Positions 8,190 through 16,128 of a stretch of 52,722 nucleotides of DNA are shown here, one piece after another. The position numbers were made by a program, and so were the translations under genes. The number at the start of each line of letters is the position of its first letter. Position 1 is the stretch's first letter. The notes under the pieces were generated by a model, which was not told the DNA's origin, did no database searches, and saw nothing but the letters and a program-made list of their open reading frames with translations. The stretch spans positions 1 through 52,722 of the forward strand of contig CAMBAJ010000007.1 in assembly GCA_945864305.1 (NCBI GenBank). Direction: 5' to 3'. Source of the DNA: an uncultured Clostridia bacterium. GTDB lineage: Bacteria > Bacillota > Clostridia > Oscillospirales > Oscillospiraceae.

Positions 8190-8864
8190 TCATTCCAGAT
8201 ATCCCGAATCCGCCATGGAAACAAAGTCCCCGTCAGCCACGATGATATGGTCCGCCAGCTTCACGTCAATGGTCTGCAGAGCGGCCTTCACCCGCTCCGT
8301 CGCGGCGTAGTCGTCCGTGGACGGCAGGGCGATCCCGCTGGGGTGGTTATGGGACAGGATGACCGCGCTGGCAGAGGTCAAAATGGCGTTTTCCACCACT
8401 TTCCGGACACTCAGCTCCGCGTTGGTGACGCCGCCCTCGCCCAGGCGCTTGCAGGCGATCAGCCTCCCCTTGCGGTCCAGGCACAGCAGGTAGATCACCT
8501 CGTTTTTCTCATCCGCGAAGCGCTCCAGCAGATAGGCGCCCGCCCTGTCCGCGGAGTTGAGGACGGTCTCCTGGGCCGCCTCTGCCAGGCGGGCCTTGCT
8601 ATACAGCTGCGGCACCAGCTTCAGCAGGATTGCCGCGCTCTCCCCGATGCCCTCCACCTTTTGCAGGTCCTCCACCGGCGCGGACAGGACTGCCCGCAGC
8701 GACCCGTACCGCTCCATCAGCGCATGGGCGATGGGGTTCGTATCCCGCCTGGGGATGGCGTAATAGAGCAGCAGCTCCAGGGCCTCATGGTCCGCGAAGG
8801 GCTCCAGTCCGCCCTTCAAAAAACGCTGCCGCATCTTCTCCCGATGTCCGTCATGGATTCCCAT
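8190..8864 (-). CDS. radC: RadC-family JAB/MPN domain protein
   Basis: A 224-residue RadC-type protein. The N-terminal half has the helix-hairpin-helix region (LLLYYAIPRRDTNPIAHALMERYG, VEGIGESAAILLKLVP). The C-terminal half carries the JAB metalloprotease motif SHNHPSGIALPSTDD with the two histidines, serine and aspartate that bind zinc, preceded by a conserved glutamate near EVIYLLCLDRKG. Length is usual. The family's link to DNA repair is historical and its biochemical role is unclear. It reads away from the AT-rich element on its right and ends just before the uvrB promoter region. Confidence 0.95.
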   Translation of the reverse strand: MGIHDGHREKMRQRFLKGGLEPFADHEALELLLYYAIPRRDTNPIAHALMERYGSLRAVLSAPVEDLQKVEGIGESAAILLKLVPQLYSKARLAEAAQETVLNSADRAGAYLLERFADEKNEVIYLLCLDRKGRLIACKRLGEGGVTNAELSVRKVVENAILTSASAVILSHNHPSGIALPSTDDYAATERVKAALQTIDVKLADHIIVADGDFVSMADSGYLE

Positions 8865-8924
8865 CCGGCTCCCTCCCCGTGGCTGAACGTTCCCAAATGC
8901 TCATTCTTTCCAGAATATTATATT

Positions 8925-8944
8925 ATACCATGATACAATGGTAT
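8925..8944. promoter_or_regulatory. 20-bp palindrome in the radC promoter region
   Basis: ATACCAT and ATGGTAT separated by GATACA. On the minus strand it overlaps the TATAATATAAT-rich sequence that must contain the radC -10. It looks like an operator; the binding protein is unknown. Confidence 0.4.
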
Positions 8945-8957
8945 CCACAAGCTATTT

Positions 8958-8966
8958 TGCCCTTGT
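8958..8966. repeat. Left target-site duplication
   Basis: TGCCCTTGT directly abuts the left inverted repeat. The same nine bases occur at 10076-10084, one base beyond the right inverted repeat. Confidence 0.75.
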
Positions 8967-8989
8967 TCCCTTTTACCTTTTGTGTTGAT
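8967..8989 (+). repeat. Left terminal inverted repeat
   Basis: 23 bp starting TCCCTTTTACC and ending GTGTTGAT, the exact reverse complement of 10052-10074. Confidence 0.9.
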
Positions 8990-9033
8990 GGCTGAAACTC
9001 CGGCATTTTTAACAAGCAGCTTGTTTTTGGACA

Positions 9034-9062
9034 TTGAAAGAAGCACAAAAATATTGTATGAT
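9034..9062 (+). promoter_or_regulatory. Promoter of the element-borne gene
   Basis: TTGAAA, 17-nt spacer, TATGAT, about 90 nt upstream of the start codon at 9155. Confidence 0.55.
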
Positions 9063-9154
9063 ATAAAAAAGTTGGAACTTTCTGCTGTCCTTTTCGTCTA
9101 TATAGACAAGGAACAGCTATACAAACTTGAATTTTTAGGTGTAAGGAGCCAAGG

Positions 9155-9676
9155 ATGAAAAAGAATATGGCTATTACGATGGTTAAGGATGTTTTTAAAG
9201 AGCCGCATTTTCAAATAAAACCTACCCACATTATTTTCCGTTTTCTTGTCCCTTTTCTTCTGATTGGAATCGGTATTCTATTTTACTCTAGTATGCAGAA
9301 AGGAACCCCTTATGAATTTCCTTTTTCAAAAGAAGAAATAAAAGAGGTGAATTTTTTTAATATCCTGGAGAATGATTCGGTTTTGGTTGATGATGAAGCA
9401 GAAATAGAAGCGCTGTTCGATTCGTTCAGAAAAATGTGCATTGATGAACAACTATCGGATGACAATAAGACGGAGGCTAAGGAGATTACTCTTGGCAGCC
9501 AAGGCTTTATCATGACCGTATTTACCAAATCAGGCGATGCAATGGTCTATCAATATGACCAACTAGGACGAAATGCAAATAGTGGGTATGGTTTTTTTTC
9601 AGACAACAGTAACAAATATTCCGTGCATAATCTTGACTTAACGCGAATCTGGCTAAGACTCTTTGAGGGAAGCTAA
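9155..9676 (+). CDS. Membrane-anchored hypothetical protein carried by the element
   Basis: A 173-residue protein that I do not recognise. After a basic N-terminus it has one strong membrane helix (IIFRFLVPFLLIGIGILFYSS, about residues 27-47) followed by a soluble domain of about 125 residues (KEEIKEVNFFNILENDSVLV, EITLGSQGFIMTVFTKSGDAMVYQYD), probably outside the cell. The soluble part looks like a small alpha/beta fold with no obvious catalytic motif. AAGGAG stands 7 nt before the ATG. Codon use is AT-rich (many AAA, GAT, TTT), unlike all neighbouring genes. It is the only sizeable gene of the inverted-repeat element and is followed by a strong terminator. Confidence 0.75.
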   Translation: MKKNMAITMVKDVFKEPHFQIKPTHIIFRFLVPFLLIGIGILFYSSMQKGTPYEFPFSKEEIKEVNFFNILENDSVLVDDEAEIEALFDSFRKMCIDEQLSDDNKTEAKEITLGSQGFIMTVFTKSGDAMVYQYDQLGRNANSGYGFFSDNSNKYSVHNLDLTRIWLRLFEGS

Positions 9677-9736
9677 TGTAACATCCTTAAATGAAAGGTT
9701 AGAATCACGGTGCCATACGATATACTGGAACCATGT

Positions 9737-9774
9737 AAAAAAGATGGATGGCAGCATTGCCATCCATCTTTTTT
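9737..9774 (+). terminator. Terminator after the element-borne membrane gene
   Basis: AAGATGGATGGCA pairs with TGCCATCCATCTT, followed by a T-run. The A-rich left arm makes it work in both directions. Confidence 0.85.
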
Positions 9775-9806
9775 GCTGTATCATCTGAGTTTTGCAATTT
9801 TTTATA

Positions 9807-9956
9807 CTAAGAATCTTTGACGACCAGTCTGTTCTTACGCGGGCGCCCTGGCTTCCCTTTATTTGTCCTGCGGACTGCATATTCGGGGGAGCAACCATCA
9901 GGAATATCGAAGCCAAATGCATCACAGATTTCAATTTGCCGAACTGAATAGCACAT
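9807..9956 (-). CDS. Small basic protein with an AT-hook-like patch
   Basis: A 49-codon frame starting MCYSVRQIEICDAFGFDIPD and ending in a basic tail whose core is KGKPGRPRKNRL. That core resembles an AT-hook (GRPRK), a minor-groove DNA-binding motif. The N-terminal part has a coherent alternating pattern that looks like real protein and could be the remnant end of a longer DNA-binding or transposase protein. There is no convincing ribosome site directly before the ATG, because a strong hairpin occupies that place. It lies inside the inverted-repeat element. Either a small gene or a decayed fragment. Confidence 0.4.
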   Translation of the reverse strand: MCYSVRQIEICDAFGFDIPDGCSPEYAVRRTNKGKPGRPRKNRLVVKDS

Positions 9957-9967
9957 ACTGACCGATA

Positions 9968-10000
9968 GGAGCAAGGTTGAAATCCACCTTGCTCCTTTTC
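9968..10000 (+). terminator. Strong hairpin inside the element
   Basis: GGAGCAAGGT pairs perfectly with ACCTTGCTCC and is followed on the plus strand by TTTTCTT. It lies just upstream of the 49-codon minus-strand frame, where it would also fold in the leader. Confidence 0.6.
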
Positions 10001-10051
10001 TTATGCTTAGAGTTCCGTCAAATCGACGAGAGGTTTGGCGAATAGGCTTAT

Positions 10052-10074
10052 ATCAACACAAAAGGTAAAAGGGA
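10052..10074 (-). repeat. Right terminal inverted repeat
   Basis: 23 bp, exact reverse complement of 8967-8989. Confidence 0.9.
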
Positions 10075-10075
10075 G

Positions 10076-10084
10076 TGCCCTTGT
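10076..10084. repeat. Right target-site duplication
   Basis: TGCCCTTGT, identical to 8958-8966. Confidence 0.75.
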
Positions 10085-10115
10085 AAAAATCTCATGAGGT
10101 TTCCATGTCCCCGGG

Positions 10116-10144
10116 TTGACAGCACTGTATTTTTGACATAATAT
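10116..10144 (+). promoter_or_regulatory. mgtE promoter
   Basis: TTGACA, 17-nt spacer, TAATAT, placed about 30 bp before the M-box. The element on the left ends just outside this promoter. Confidence 0.8.
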
Positions 10145-10164
10145 AAACATGAATTTAAAATTTA

Positions 10165-10345
10165 GACATGGTCCGGTAGGTAAGGCTACCACAGGGATAT
10201 GGATCGCTGCCGCGGAGTGATGGAGACATCATGAGAGGGTTTGAACAGGCGATATCGAACACGAAGGTATCATCTAATGCGATTTCACCGCCTTGTGAGG
10301 CTAAAGCTTGAACGGTTGCGGGAAACTGTCTCCCAAAGGTGGTTT
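10165..10345 (+). promoter_or_regulatory. M-box (ykoK) magnesium riboswitch
   Basis: The conserved M-box core is readable: GGTAGGTAAGGCTACCAC, then GGGATATGGATCGCTGCCG, then the GACATC/GAGAGGGT region and TTGAACAGGCG. It precedes a magnesium transporter gene and is followed by an intrinsic terminator. At high magnesium the aptamer should fold and let the terminator form; at low magnesium mgtE is transcribed. Confidence 0.88.
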
Positions 10346-10360
10346 TCCGGGGCATAGGAT

Positions 10361-10405
10361 TCTCCAGTCGTACCGGATGGAACGACTGGGGTCTTTTTAT
10401 TTTTT
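10361..10405 (+). terminator. Riboswitch-controlled terminator before mgtE
   Basis: CCAGTCGT pairs with ACGACTGG across ACCGGATGGA and is followed by a long T-run (CTTTTTATTTTTT). It is the expression platform of the M-box. Confidence 0.85.
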
Positions 10406-10446
10406 GATTTTTCAGGTTTTAATTTGCAGGAAGGAGGTCACACGTC

Positions 10447-11829
10447 GTGTTTGATTTGGAAAACGACCATGCGGAACTGTTGGAGAAGATAGAGGATCTG
10501 ATCTCCCGAAAACAATACGCGGAGCTGCGTGACCTCCTGCTCCCCATGGAGGCGGCGGATATCGCCGTCTTGTGCGGTGAGCTGGACGAGCGGGTGCCTC
10601 TGGTGTTCCGCCTGCTGCCCAAGGAGCTGGCGGCGGAGGTATTCGTGGAGCTGGACTCCGATGAACAGGAGCTTCTGATCCAGAGCTTCTCCAACACCGA
10701 GCTGAAGGAAGTGCTGGACGAGTTGTATCTGGACGATACCGTAGACATCGTGGAGGAAATGCCTGCCAACGTGGTCAAGCGCATTTTGAAGCACTCGGAC
10801 CCGGAGATGCGCAAGAGCATCAACGAGATTCTGAAATATCCCGACGACTCCACCGGCAGCGTCATGACCACCGAGTTTGTGGACCTGAAGGAGAACATGA
10901 CGGTGGAGGACGCCTTCAAGCGCATCCGCCGCACCGGCCCCGACAAGGAGACCATCAACCTCTGCTATGTCATTGACGAGGGCCGCCACCTGATTGGCCT
11001 GCTGTCCATCCGGACGCTGCTGCTGTCGGACGAGGACGACATCATCGGCGACATCATGGAGCGGAACGTCATCTCCGTCCAGACCCTGGACGACCAGGAG
11101 ACCACCGCCCGGGCCCTGAGCAAATACGACTTCCTGGCCCTTCCGGTGGTGGACACGGAGAACCGCCTGGTGGGCATCGTCACCGTCGACGACGCCATGG
11201 ACGTTCTGCAGGAAGAGGTCACCGAGGACTTTGAAAAGATGGCCGCTATCCTGCCCTCGGACAAGCCCTATCTGAAAACCGGTGTGTTCGAGACCTGGAA
11301 GGCCCGCACCCCCTGGCTGATGGTGCTGATGCTGTCCGCCACCTTCACCGGCATCATTCTGACGCATTTCGAGGACGCCCTCATGTCCTGCGCCATTCTG
11401 ACCTCCTTCGTGCCCATGCTCTCCGGCACCGGCGGCAACAGCGGTACCCAGGCGTCCACGGCCATCATCCGCGCCCTGTCCCTGGGTGAGGTCCGCTTCT
11501 CCGATCTGATTCGGGTCCTTTGGAAGGAGTTTCGGGTGTCCATCTGCTGCGGCATCTGTCTGGCAGCCGCCAACTTCGTGAAAATGATGCTGGTAGACCG
11601 CTGGCTGATGCACAACCCCACGGTGACGCCCATGGTGGCCCTGGTGGTGTGCTGCACGCTGGTGGGCACGGTGATGTGTGCCAAGCTGGTCGGCTGCGCC
11701 CTGCCCATCCTGGCGGAAAAGATCGGCTTCGACCCTGCGGTCATGGCCTCTCCCTTCATCTCCACCATCGTGGACTCTCTCTCCCTGCTGATCTACTTCC
11801 GGTTCGCCACCCTGCTGCTGGGTATCTGA
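10447..11829 (+). CDS. mgtE: Magnesium transporter MgtE (riboswitch-controlled copy)
   Basis: A 460-residue MgtE. Order: MgtE_N superhelical domain (about 1-130, with LLPKELAAEVFVELDSDEQELL and the VKRILKHSDPEMRKSI repeat), two CBS domains (about 135-260, MTTEFVDLKENMTVEDAF and VIDEGRHLIGLLSIRTLLL), plug helix, then a five-helix channel domain from about residue 285 with the signature FVPMLSGTGGNSGTQASTAI. The cytosolic domain senses magnesium and closes the pore. It starts at GTG, with AGGAGG well placed upstream. It is monocistronic between the M-box and a terminator. A second mgtE lies at 26106-27455 with an unrelated leader. Confidence 0.97.
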   Translation: MFDLENDHAELLEKIEDLISRKQYAELRDLLLPMEAADIAVLCGELDERVPLVFRLLPKELAAEVFVELDSDEQELLIQSFSNTELKEVLDELYLDDTVDIVEEMPANVVKRILKHSDPEMRKSINEILKYPDDSTGSVMTTEFVDLKENMTVEDAFKRIRRTGPDKETINLCYVIDEGRHLIGLLSIRTLLLSDEDDIIGDIMERNVISVQTLDDQETTARALSKYDFLALPVVDTENRLVGIVTVDDAMDVLQEEVTEDFEKMAAILPSDKPYLKTGVFETWKARTPWLMVLMLSATFTGIILTHFEDALMSCAILTSFVPMLSGTGGNSGTQASTAIIRALSLGEVRFSDLIRVLWKEFRVSICCGICLAAANFVKMMLVDRWLMHNPTVTPMVALVVCCTLVGTVMCAKLVGCALPILAEKIGFDPAVMASPFISTIVDSLSLLIYFRFATLLLGI

Positions 11830-11856
11830 CCGGATGTTCCGCAAAATTGTTTTCCA

Positions 11857-11899
11857 CCGCACCGGCCCGGAGCCCTCTCCGGCCGGCGCGGTTTTTTCG
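11857..11899 (+). terminator. Terminator of mgtE
   Basis: CCGC-CCGGCC-GGAG pairs with CTCC-GGCCGG-GCGG, followed by TTTTTT. Confidence 0.85.
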
Positions 11900-12020
11900 C
11901 CCTATCTGACCTTATAATTTTTTCACATATTGGCTCTTTTCACAAGGCCACAAACTGCTTACAATGGAAAAACCATGCAAAAAGTAGGTAAATACCACGT
12001 TAAGAAAGAAGGCCTTTTCC

Positions 12021-12551
12021 ATGTCTACTACATCTTCCCTCCGCACGGTACGTCCCATCAAGTGGCTGACCGTCACCGCCATGCTGATGGCCCTGAACAT
12101 CGCCATGAGCTCCTTCGGCATCCCCGTTCCCGGCGGCCACCTGTATCTGAACGACGCCATCATCTGCACCGCCGCCATCCTGCTGGACCCGCTGGGCGCT
12201 TTCGTGGTGGGCGGCGTCGGCGCCTTCCTGGGCGACTTTTTCTTCTATCCCGCTCCCATGTTTGTCTCCCTGGTGACCCACGGTCTCCAGGCGGTAGTCG
12301 TCTCCCTGTGCGCCCATAAGTTGATGAAGGACCACCGGGGCCGGGCCGCTCTGGTGGGCGTCATCCTGGGTGTTGTCATCAATGTGGTGGGCTACTCCAT
12401 CGGCCGTGCCTTCGTCTACGCCACGCCCGAGGCCGCCATGCTGAAGTTCCCCTTCCAGGTGTTCCAGGCCACTTTCGGTGCGGTAGTGTCCATGCTGCTG
12501 TGCTTCAAGGCCGGTCTGCTGTCCTTCTGGGACAAGTTCTCCGCCCGTTGA
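12021..12551 (+). CDS. ECF transporter S component
   Basis: A 176-residue membrane protein with five or six helices in the pattern of ECF transporter substrate-binding subunits. The N-terminal RPIKWLTVTAMLMALNIAMS helix, a short GGHLYLNDAI loop and the alanine- and glycine-rich third helix (LGAFVVGGVGAFLGDFFFYP) are typical of vitamin or micronutrient S components. It would bind its substrate outside and depend on an EcfA-EcfA'-EcfT energising module, which is not in this window. No riboswitch is apparent in the roughly 120 bp leader, so the substrate cannot be assigned. AAGAAGG precedes the ATG. A strong terminator follows. Confidence 0.85.
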   Translation: MSTTSSLRTVRPIKWLTVTAMLMALNIAMSSFGIPVPGGHLYLNDAIICTAAILLDPLGAFVVGGVGAFLGDFFFYPAPMFVSLVTHGLQAVVVSLCAHKLMKDHRGRAALVGVILGVVINVVGYSIGRAFVYATPEAAMLKFPFQVFQATFGAVVSMLLCFKAGLLSFWDKFSAR

Positions 12552-12565
12552 GTGCTTCTCCGCCC

Positions 12566-12605
12566 AAAAAGCCCCGTCCGGGAAATCCCGGACGGGGCTT
12601 TTTAC
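12566..12605 (+). terminator. Terminator of the ECF S-component gene
   Basis: AAAAAGCCCCGTCCGGG pairs with CCCGGACGGGGCTTTTT; perfect stem, works in both directions with the convergent symporter gene. Confidence 0.9.
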
Positions 12606-12633
12606 AGATTGGTATAAGCCGCGCGCGGCTGTC

Positions 12634-14010
12634 TCAAAGTCCCTGGATCAAAATGACCAGAATCAGGACGGGCAGCACGACGCAGAGGTAGAACTGCATC
12701 AGATACTTGGGAAGCCCCCGGCTGGGCAGCTTCAGTCCCCTGCCGGTATTGGCCTCCGCCAGATAGTTGTCGTATTTCCAGCCCCAGGGCGTGACGCAGA
12801 AGAGCAGGTAGATCAGAGAACCCAGCGGCAGCAGCAGATTGCTGACCAGGAAGTCCTCGATGTCCAGCACCTGGCCCACGGCGCCGTTGGGCAGCACCGC
12901 CTCGAAGTACCAGAGGTTGTAGCCCAGCACGCAGGGCAGGCTGGCGATCAGGACGAAGGCGCAGTTGAGGAGCACCGCCTTTTTCCGGGACCAGCCGAAG
13001 TTGTCGATGCAGGAGGCCAGCAGGTTTTCAAACACGGCAATGACCGTGGAGAAGCTGGCAAAGGTCATGAACAGAAAGAACAGGGTGCCCCACAGCCGGC
13101 CGCCGGCCATGTTGACGAACACCTTGGGCAGGGTGATGAAGATCAGGGAGGGACCCGCGTCCGGCTCCACGCCGAAGGAGAAGCAGGCGGGGAAGATGAT
13201 CAGGCCGGCCATCAGGGCCACGAAGGTGTCCAGGCAGCAGATGCGGACGGCCTCGCCGGGGAGGGTGTGATCCTTGGACATGTAGCTGCCGAAAATCTCC
13301 ATGGCGGCAATGCCCAGGCTCAGCGTGAAGAAGGCCTGGTTCATGGCGGCGGTGACCACCTGGCCAAGGCCCGCCTCCCGGGCCCGCTGAAAGTCCGGCA
13401 GCAGATAGAATTTCGTTCCCTCCGCGGCCCCCGGCAGCAGCAGGCTGTGGACCGCCAGAAGGACGATCAGCCCCAGCAGACCCAGCATCATGATCTTGGT
13501 GATGCGCTCCAGGCCCTTCTGCAGGCCGAAGCTGCACACCAGAAAGCCCGCCAGCACCGTGACCGCCATCCACAGCGCCATCTCTCCGGGACTGGCCAAC
13601 ATGGCGCCGAACACGCCGTCCACCGCCTCAGAGGCCATTCCGCTGAAGGTGCCGGAGGCGAACTTGAAGAAATAGCCCAGCATCCAGCCGGACACGGTGG
13701 TGTAGTACATCATCAGCAGGTAGCATCCCAGCAGGCAGAACCAGCCGTGGATGTGCCACTTGCTGCCGGGGCGCTCCAGGGCCTTGTAGCCCAGCACGGC
13801 GCTCTTTCCGCTGGCGCGGCCCACCGCCAGCTCCATGGTCAGGACCGGCGCGCCCATCAGAATGAGAAACAGCAGATAGAACAGGACGAACACACCGCCG
13901 CCGTTCTCCCCTGTGACATATGGAAATTTCCAGACATTCCCGATGCCGATGGCACACCCCGCGCTGACCAGTAAAAAGCCCAGGCGGGATTGGAAGTTCT
14001 CACGTTTCAT
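12634..14010 (-). CDS. Sodium-dependent NSS-family transporter
   Basis: A 458-residue polytopic protein of the neurotransmitter:sodium symporter family (LeuT/MhsT fold). Helix 1 contains LGFLLVSAGCAIGIGNVWKF, holding the unwound sodium and substrate site. Helix 2 follows with NGGGVFVLFYLLFLILMGAP, and helix 6 (FFTLSLGIAAMEIFGSY) carries the second unwound site. Bacterial members take up amino acids. I start at the ATG at 14010 because GAAGGAGA stands upstream; 40 extra codons farther up are open but lack family similarity. The gene stands alone and converges on the ECF gene. The exact amino acid cannot be read. Confidence 0.93.
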   Translation of the reverse strand: MKRENFQSRLGFLLVSAGCAIGIGNVWKFPYVTGENGGGVFVLFYLLFLILMGAPVLTMELAVGRASGKSAVLGYKALERPGSKWHIHGWFCLLGCYLLMMYYTTVSGWMLGYFFKFASGTFSGMASEAVDGVFGAMLASPGEMALWMAVTVLAGFLVCSFGLQKGLERITKIMMLGLLGLIVLLAVHSLLLPGAAEGTKFYLLPDFQRAREAGLGQVVTAAMNQAFFTLSLGIAAMEIFGSYMSKDHTLPGEAVRICCLDTFVALMAGLIIFPACFSFGVEPDAGPSLIFITLPKVFVNMAGGRLWGTLFFLFMTFASFSTVIAVFENLLASCIDNFGWSRKKAVLLNCAFVLIASLPCVLGYNLWYFEAVLPNGAVGQVLDIEDFLVSNLLLPLGSLIYLLFCVTPWGWKYDNYLAEANTGRGLKLPSRGLPKYLMQFYLCVVLPVLILVILIQGL

Positions 14011-14205
14011 CAAACAGTCTCCTTCATATTGCTCAGGGCCCAAAGGGCAAAAAATAGAACGGTTCAGCGCCGTTCCAGATTTCCGTCCTTGGGATAGCTC
14101 TATGGTATCGTACCGCCCTATGAAAGTCAACTGTTTTCATAAAAGTGGCAGGCACAGTGTTCCCAGAAAGTCATTACCGTACGTTTTTGGAGCCGCCAGT
14201 TATTA

Positions 14206-14232
14206 AAAAGAGGCCCATGCGGGCCTCTTTTT
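14206..14232 (-). terminator. Terminator of the DUF2238-like gene
   Basis: Minus-strand AGAGGCCC pairs with GGGCCTCT and is followed by TTTTTAAT. Confidence 0.85.
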
Positions 14233-14239
14233 ATCTGTT

Positions 14240-15136
14240 TTATTCGTCTTTTTCCGGCGCCTCTTCGGCGGAGTCCTCCACGCGGGCCTGCTTCAGGTAG
14301 TCCGTCTCCTCCGTCTTTTTGCTGGGTACAAAGCTCTGGGCTGGAGATTTCCTCGCTCCTTTGCTCTTGGCATAGAAAAAGCCGGTGACGGAGAACACCA
14401 CCGCGCCGATGAAGTTCACGAACAGGTCCTTCATGGTGTCGATGAGGCCGATGTCCAGATAGCCCCCCAGGCCCAAGCTCTGGCCGTTGATGAGCACGTC
14501 CTGGATACCCTTGATGGCCACCACCTTGTTGGTGCGGGTGGGGTCCAGCTCCACGGTGTAGATGGCGTTGACGACGGTGTCCTTCTGCATGTCCGAGTGG
14601 AAGAACCAGTCCATGCCGAACTCGAAGAACTCCCACAGCACGCCGATGGTCATGGAGAAGCAGAAAGCCACGAGGGCCAGGAAAAAGGGTGACAGGTCGA
14701 AGGTCAGCCGGTCGTCATCGTTCAGCAGCAAGACCATGGAGAAGCCCACCGCTGCGGCCAGGAAGCCGTTCAGGGTATGGAGCATGGTGTCCCAGTTGGG
14801 GACGTTCACATAGAAGGCGTTGACCTCCCCCAGGATCTCCGCCGCGAAGATGAAGCACAAAATGGTGATCTCCAGCGGAGGCGGCAGCTCGATCCGCAGC
14901 TTCACCTGGAGCCAGCTGGGGACATACAGCAGCACGATGGTCAGAACACAAAAGAACGCGCCCTCGTAGTTGTGCAGGAACAACTGGCGGACCAGCACCA
15001 CCAGCACCAGAACACGCAGTGTATAAAACACAATAAACGAGCTTCTGTGCTCCCGCAGCTCCCGGTCCATAGCCTGCCGGAAGTGCTTCTTCTCCCTCTG
15101 TTTTTTCAGTTTTTTCGCTTTTCGGTCCATTGCCAT
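14240..15136 (-). CDS. DUF2238/YjdF-like membrane protein
   Basis: A 298-residue membrane protein. It has a highly basic N-terminus (KAKKLKKQREKKHFRQ), then about six helices, with the pattern of YjdF-type proteins: PNWDTMLHTLNGFLAAAVGFSM and FSMTIGVLWEFFEFGMDWFF. A loop of about 60 residues, probably soluble (VELDPTRTNKVVAIKGIQDV), comes before the last helix, and the tail is acidic and charged. Function is unknown. Its ATG overlaps the TGA of the HAD phosphatase gene (TGATG), so the two are translationally coupled. The frame is open for 120 codons upstream, but that part is the antisense-like shadow of the HAD gene. Confidence 0.8.
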   Translation of the reverse strand: MAMDRKAKKLKKQREKKHFRQAMDRELREHRSSFIVFYTLRVLVLVVLVRQLFLHNYEGAFFCVLTIVLLYVPSWLQVKLRIELPPPLEITILCFIFAAEILGEVNAFYVNVPNWDTMLHTLNGFLAAAVGFSMVLLLNDDDRLTFDLSPFFLALVAFCFSMTIGVLWEFFEFGMDWFFHSDMQKDTVVNAIYTVELDPTRTNKVVAIKGIQDVLINGQSLGLGGYLDIGLIDTMKDLFVNFIGAVVFSVTGFFYAKSKGARKSPAQSFVPSKKTEETDYLKQARVEDSAEEAPEKDE

Positions 15137-15963
15137 CAGAGCGCCTCCTCCAGTTTCGTGATCTCCCGCGCCGCCCGCAGGGCGGCCAGCAGCTCCGCCA
15201 TGTCCCGGTAAATGGCCGTGGGCGGTGTGTCCGACTCCGCGGCGTCCTCCGCCGTGGCCTCGCCGGTGAGGACCAGGGCGGTGTCCGTCCCGGCGTTGAC
15301 GCCGCAGGCGATGTCCGTGTACAGCCTGTCCCCCACCATCAGCGTCTCGGCGGGGCCGTATCCGGTCCGCTCCCAGGCCAGTCGGATCATAGTGGGGGCC
15401 GGCTTGCCGATGAACCGGGGCTCTCTGCCGCAGGCGTTGGTCAGCAGGCGGCAGATGGAACCGCAGTCCGGGATGAAGCCGAACAGCGTGGGGCACACCA
15501 GGTCCGGATTGGTGGCCAGAAAGTCCGCGCCCCGGGCCAGCAGACGGCAGGCATCCTCCACCTTCCGGTAGGTCAGCTCCGTGTCAAAGCCCGCCAGCAC
15601 CGCCGTCACATCGTCAGCGGGCTCCTCCCGCAGGGCAAAGCCGGCCGCCGCCAGCTGGCGGCGGAAGGACTCCGTGCCGACGGCGTAATAAACATCGTCC
15701 GGGGAACGGGAGGTTTTCAGATAGTGGACCGTGGCCTCCACGGCGGTGAGGAAGTCCGACGGCTCCGCCGGGATGCCCAGGCGGTGCATCTTCTCCAGTC
15801 CCGCGTCCACGCCCCGGGAGGAGTTGTTGGTCAGAAAGCGGTATGTCCCGCCCGTCTCCCGGACGTAGGCCAGAAACTCCGCCGCGCCGGGCAGCAGGGA
15901 TTCCTCCAGATAGATGGTGCCGTCCAGGTCCAGCAGGAACAGCTTTTTCTTTGACAGGTCCAC
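15136..15963 (-). CDS. HAD-IIA family phosphatase, NagD-like
   Basis: A 275-residue HAD-superfamily hydrolase. Motif I is FLLDLDGTIYL near residue 10 with the nucleophile aspartate. Motif II is RFLTNNSSR near 50. A cap domain follows (about 80-175). Motif III falls at IGKPAPTMI and motif IV at MVGDRLYTDIACGVNAGTDTALVLTGE. Arrangement and length fit the NagD/AraL/phosphoglycolate phosphatase branch (IIA). The substrate is not determinable. I start at GTG 15963 because AGGTGA sits just upstream and the next 32 upstream codons have no similarity to the family. The downstream DUF2238-like gene overlaps by one base. Confidence 0.92.
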   Translation of the reverse strand: MDLSKKKLFLLDLDGTIYLEESLLPGAAEFLAYVRETGGTYRFLTNNSSRGVDAGLEKMHRLGIPAEPSDFLTAVEATVHYLKTSRSPDDVYYAVGTESFRRQLAAAGFALREEPADDVTAVLAGFDTELTYRKVEDACRLLARGADFLATNPDLVCPTLFGFIPDCGSICRLLTNACGREPRFIGKPAPTMIRLAWERTGYGPAETLMVGDRLYTDIACGVNAGTDTALVLTGEATAEDAAESDTPPTAIYRDMAELLAALRAAREITKLEEAL

Positions 15964-16015
15964 GGTCTCACCTCGTTTCAGGTATTTTTCAGCTGTATTC
16001 AAGTAGAATATCACA

Positions 16016-16048
16016 AACCGCCCCCGCTGGCAAGCGGGAGCGGTTTTG
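16016..16048 (-). terminator. Terminator downstream of the XRE-DUF3169 operon
   Basis: Minus-strand AACCGCTCCCGCT pairs with AGCGGGGGCGGTT; only a short T-run follows, so strength is uncertain. Confidence 0.55.
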
Positions 16049-16128
16049 TCCGGTGTCACGATCTCTGTGTCCGCCGGAAGCGCATCAGAGGAACCGGCGG
16101 ACAGGGCGGTGTTCCCGCCGCTTCCCTC

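Larger units (their letters stand above)
8967..10075. mobile_element. 1.1-kb transposase-less element with 23-bp perfect terminal inverted repeats
   Basis: The left end (8967-8989, starting TCCCTTTTACCTTTTG) and right end (10052-10074) are perfect reverse complements over 23 bp, and a 9-bp direct repeat brackets the unit. Inside are one complete AT-rich membrane protein gene with its own promoter and terminator, a 49-codon minus-strand frame, and two hairpins. No transposase is present, so it would move only with a transposase supplied in trans. Its base composition is far more AT-rich than the flanking genes, which indicates recent acquisition. I do not recognise the IS family; an 8-9 bp duplication is compatible with several. 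Confidence 0.8.

Noticed and set aside
9155..9956. Transposase within the inverted-repeat element
   Set aside because: Neither reading frame shows a DDE, HUH or serine recombinase motif, and both are too short.
11900..12020. Riboswitch before the ECF S-component gene
   Set aside because: No THI, FMN, preQ1 or cobalamin core could be recognised in this short leader.
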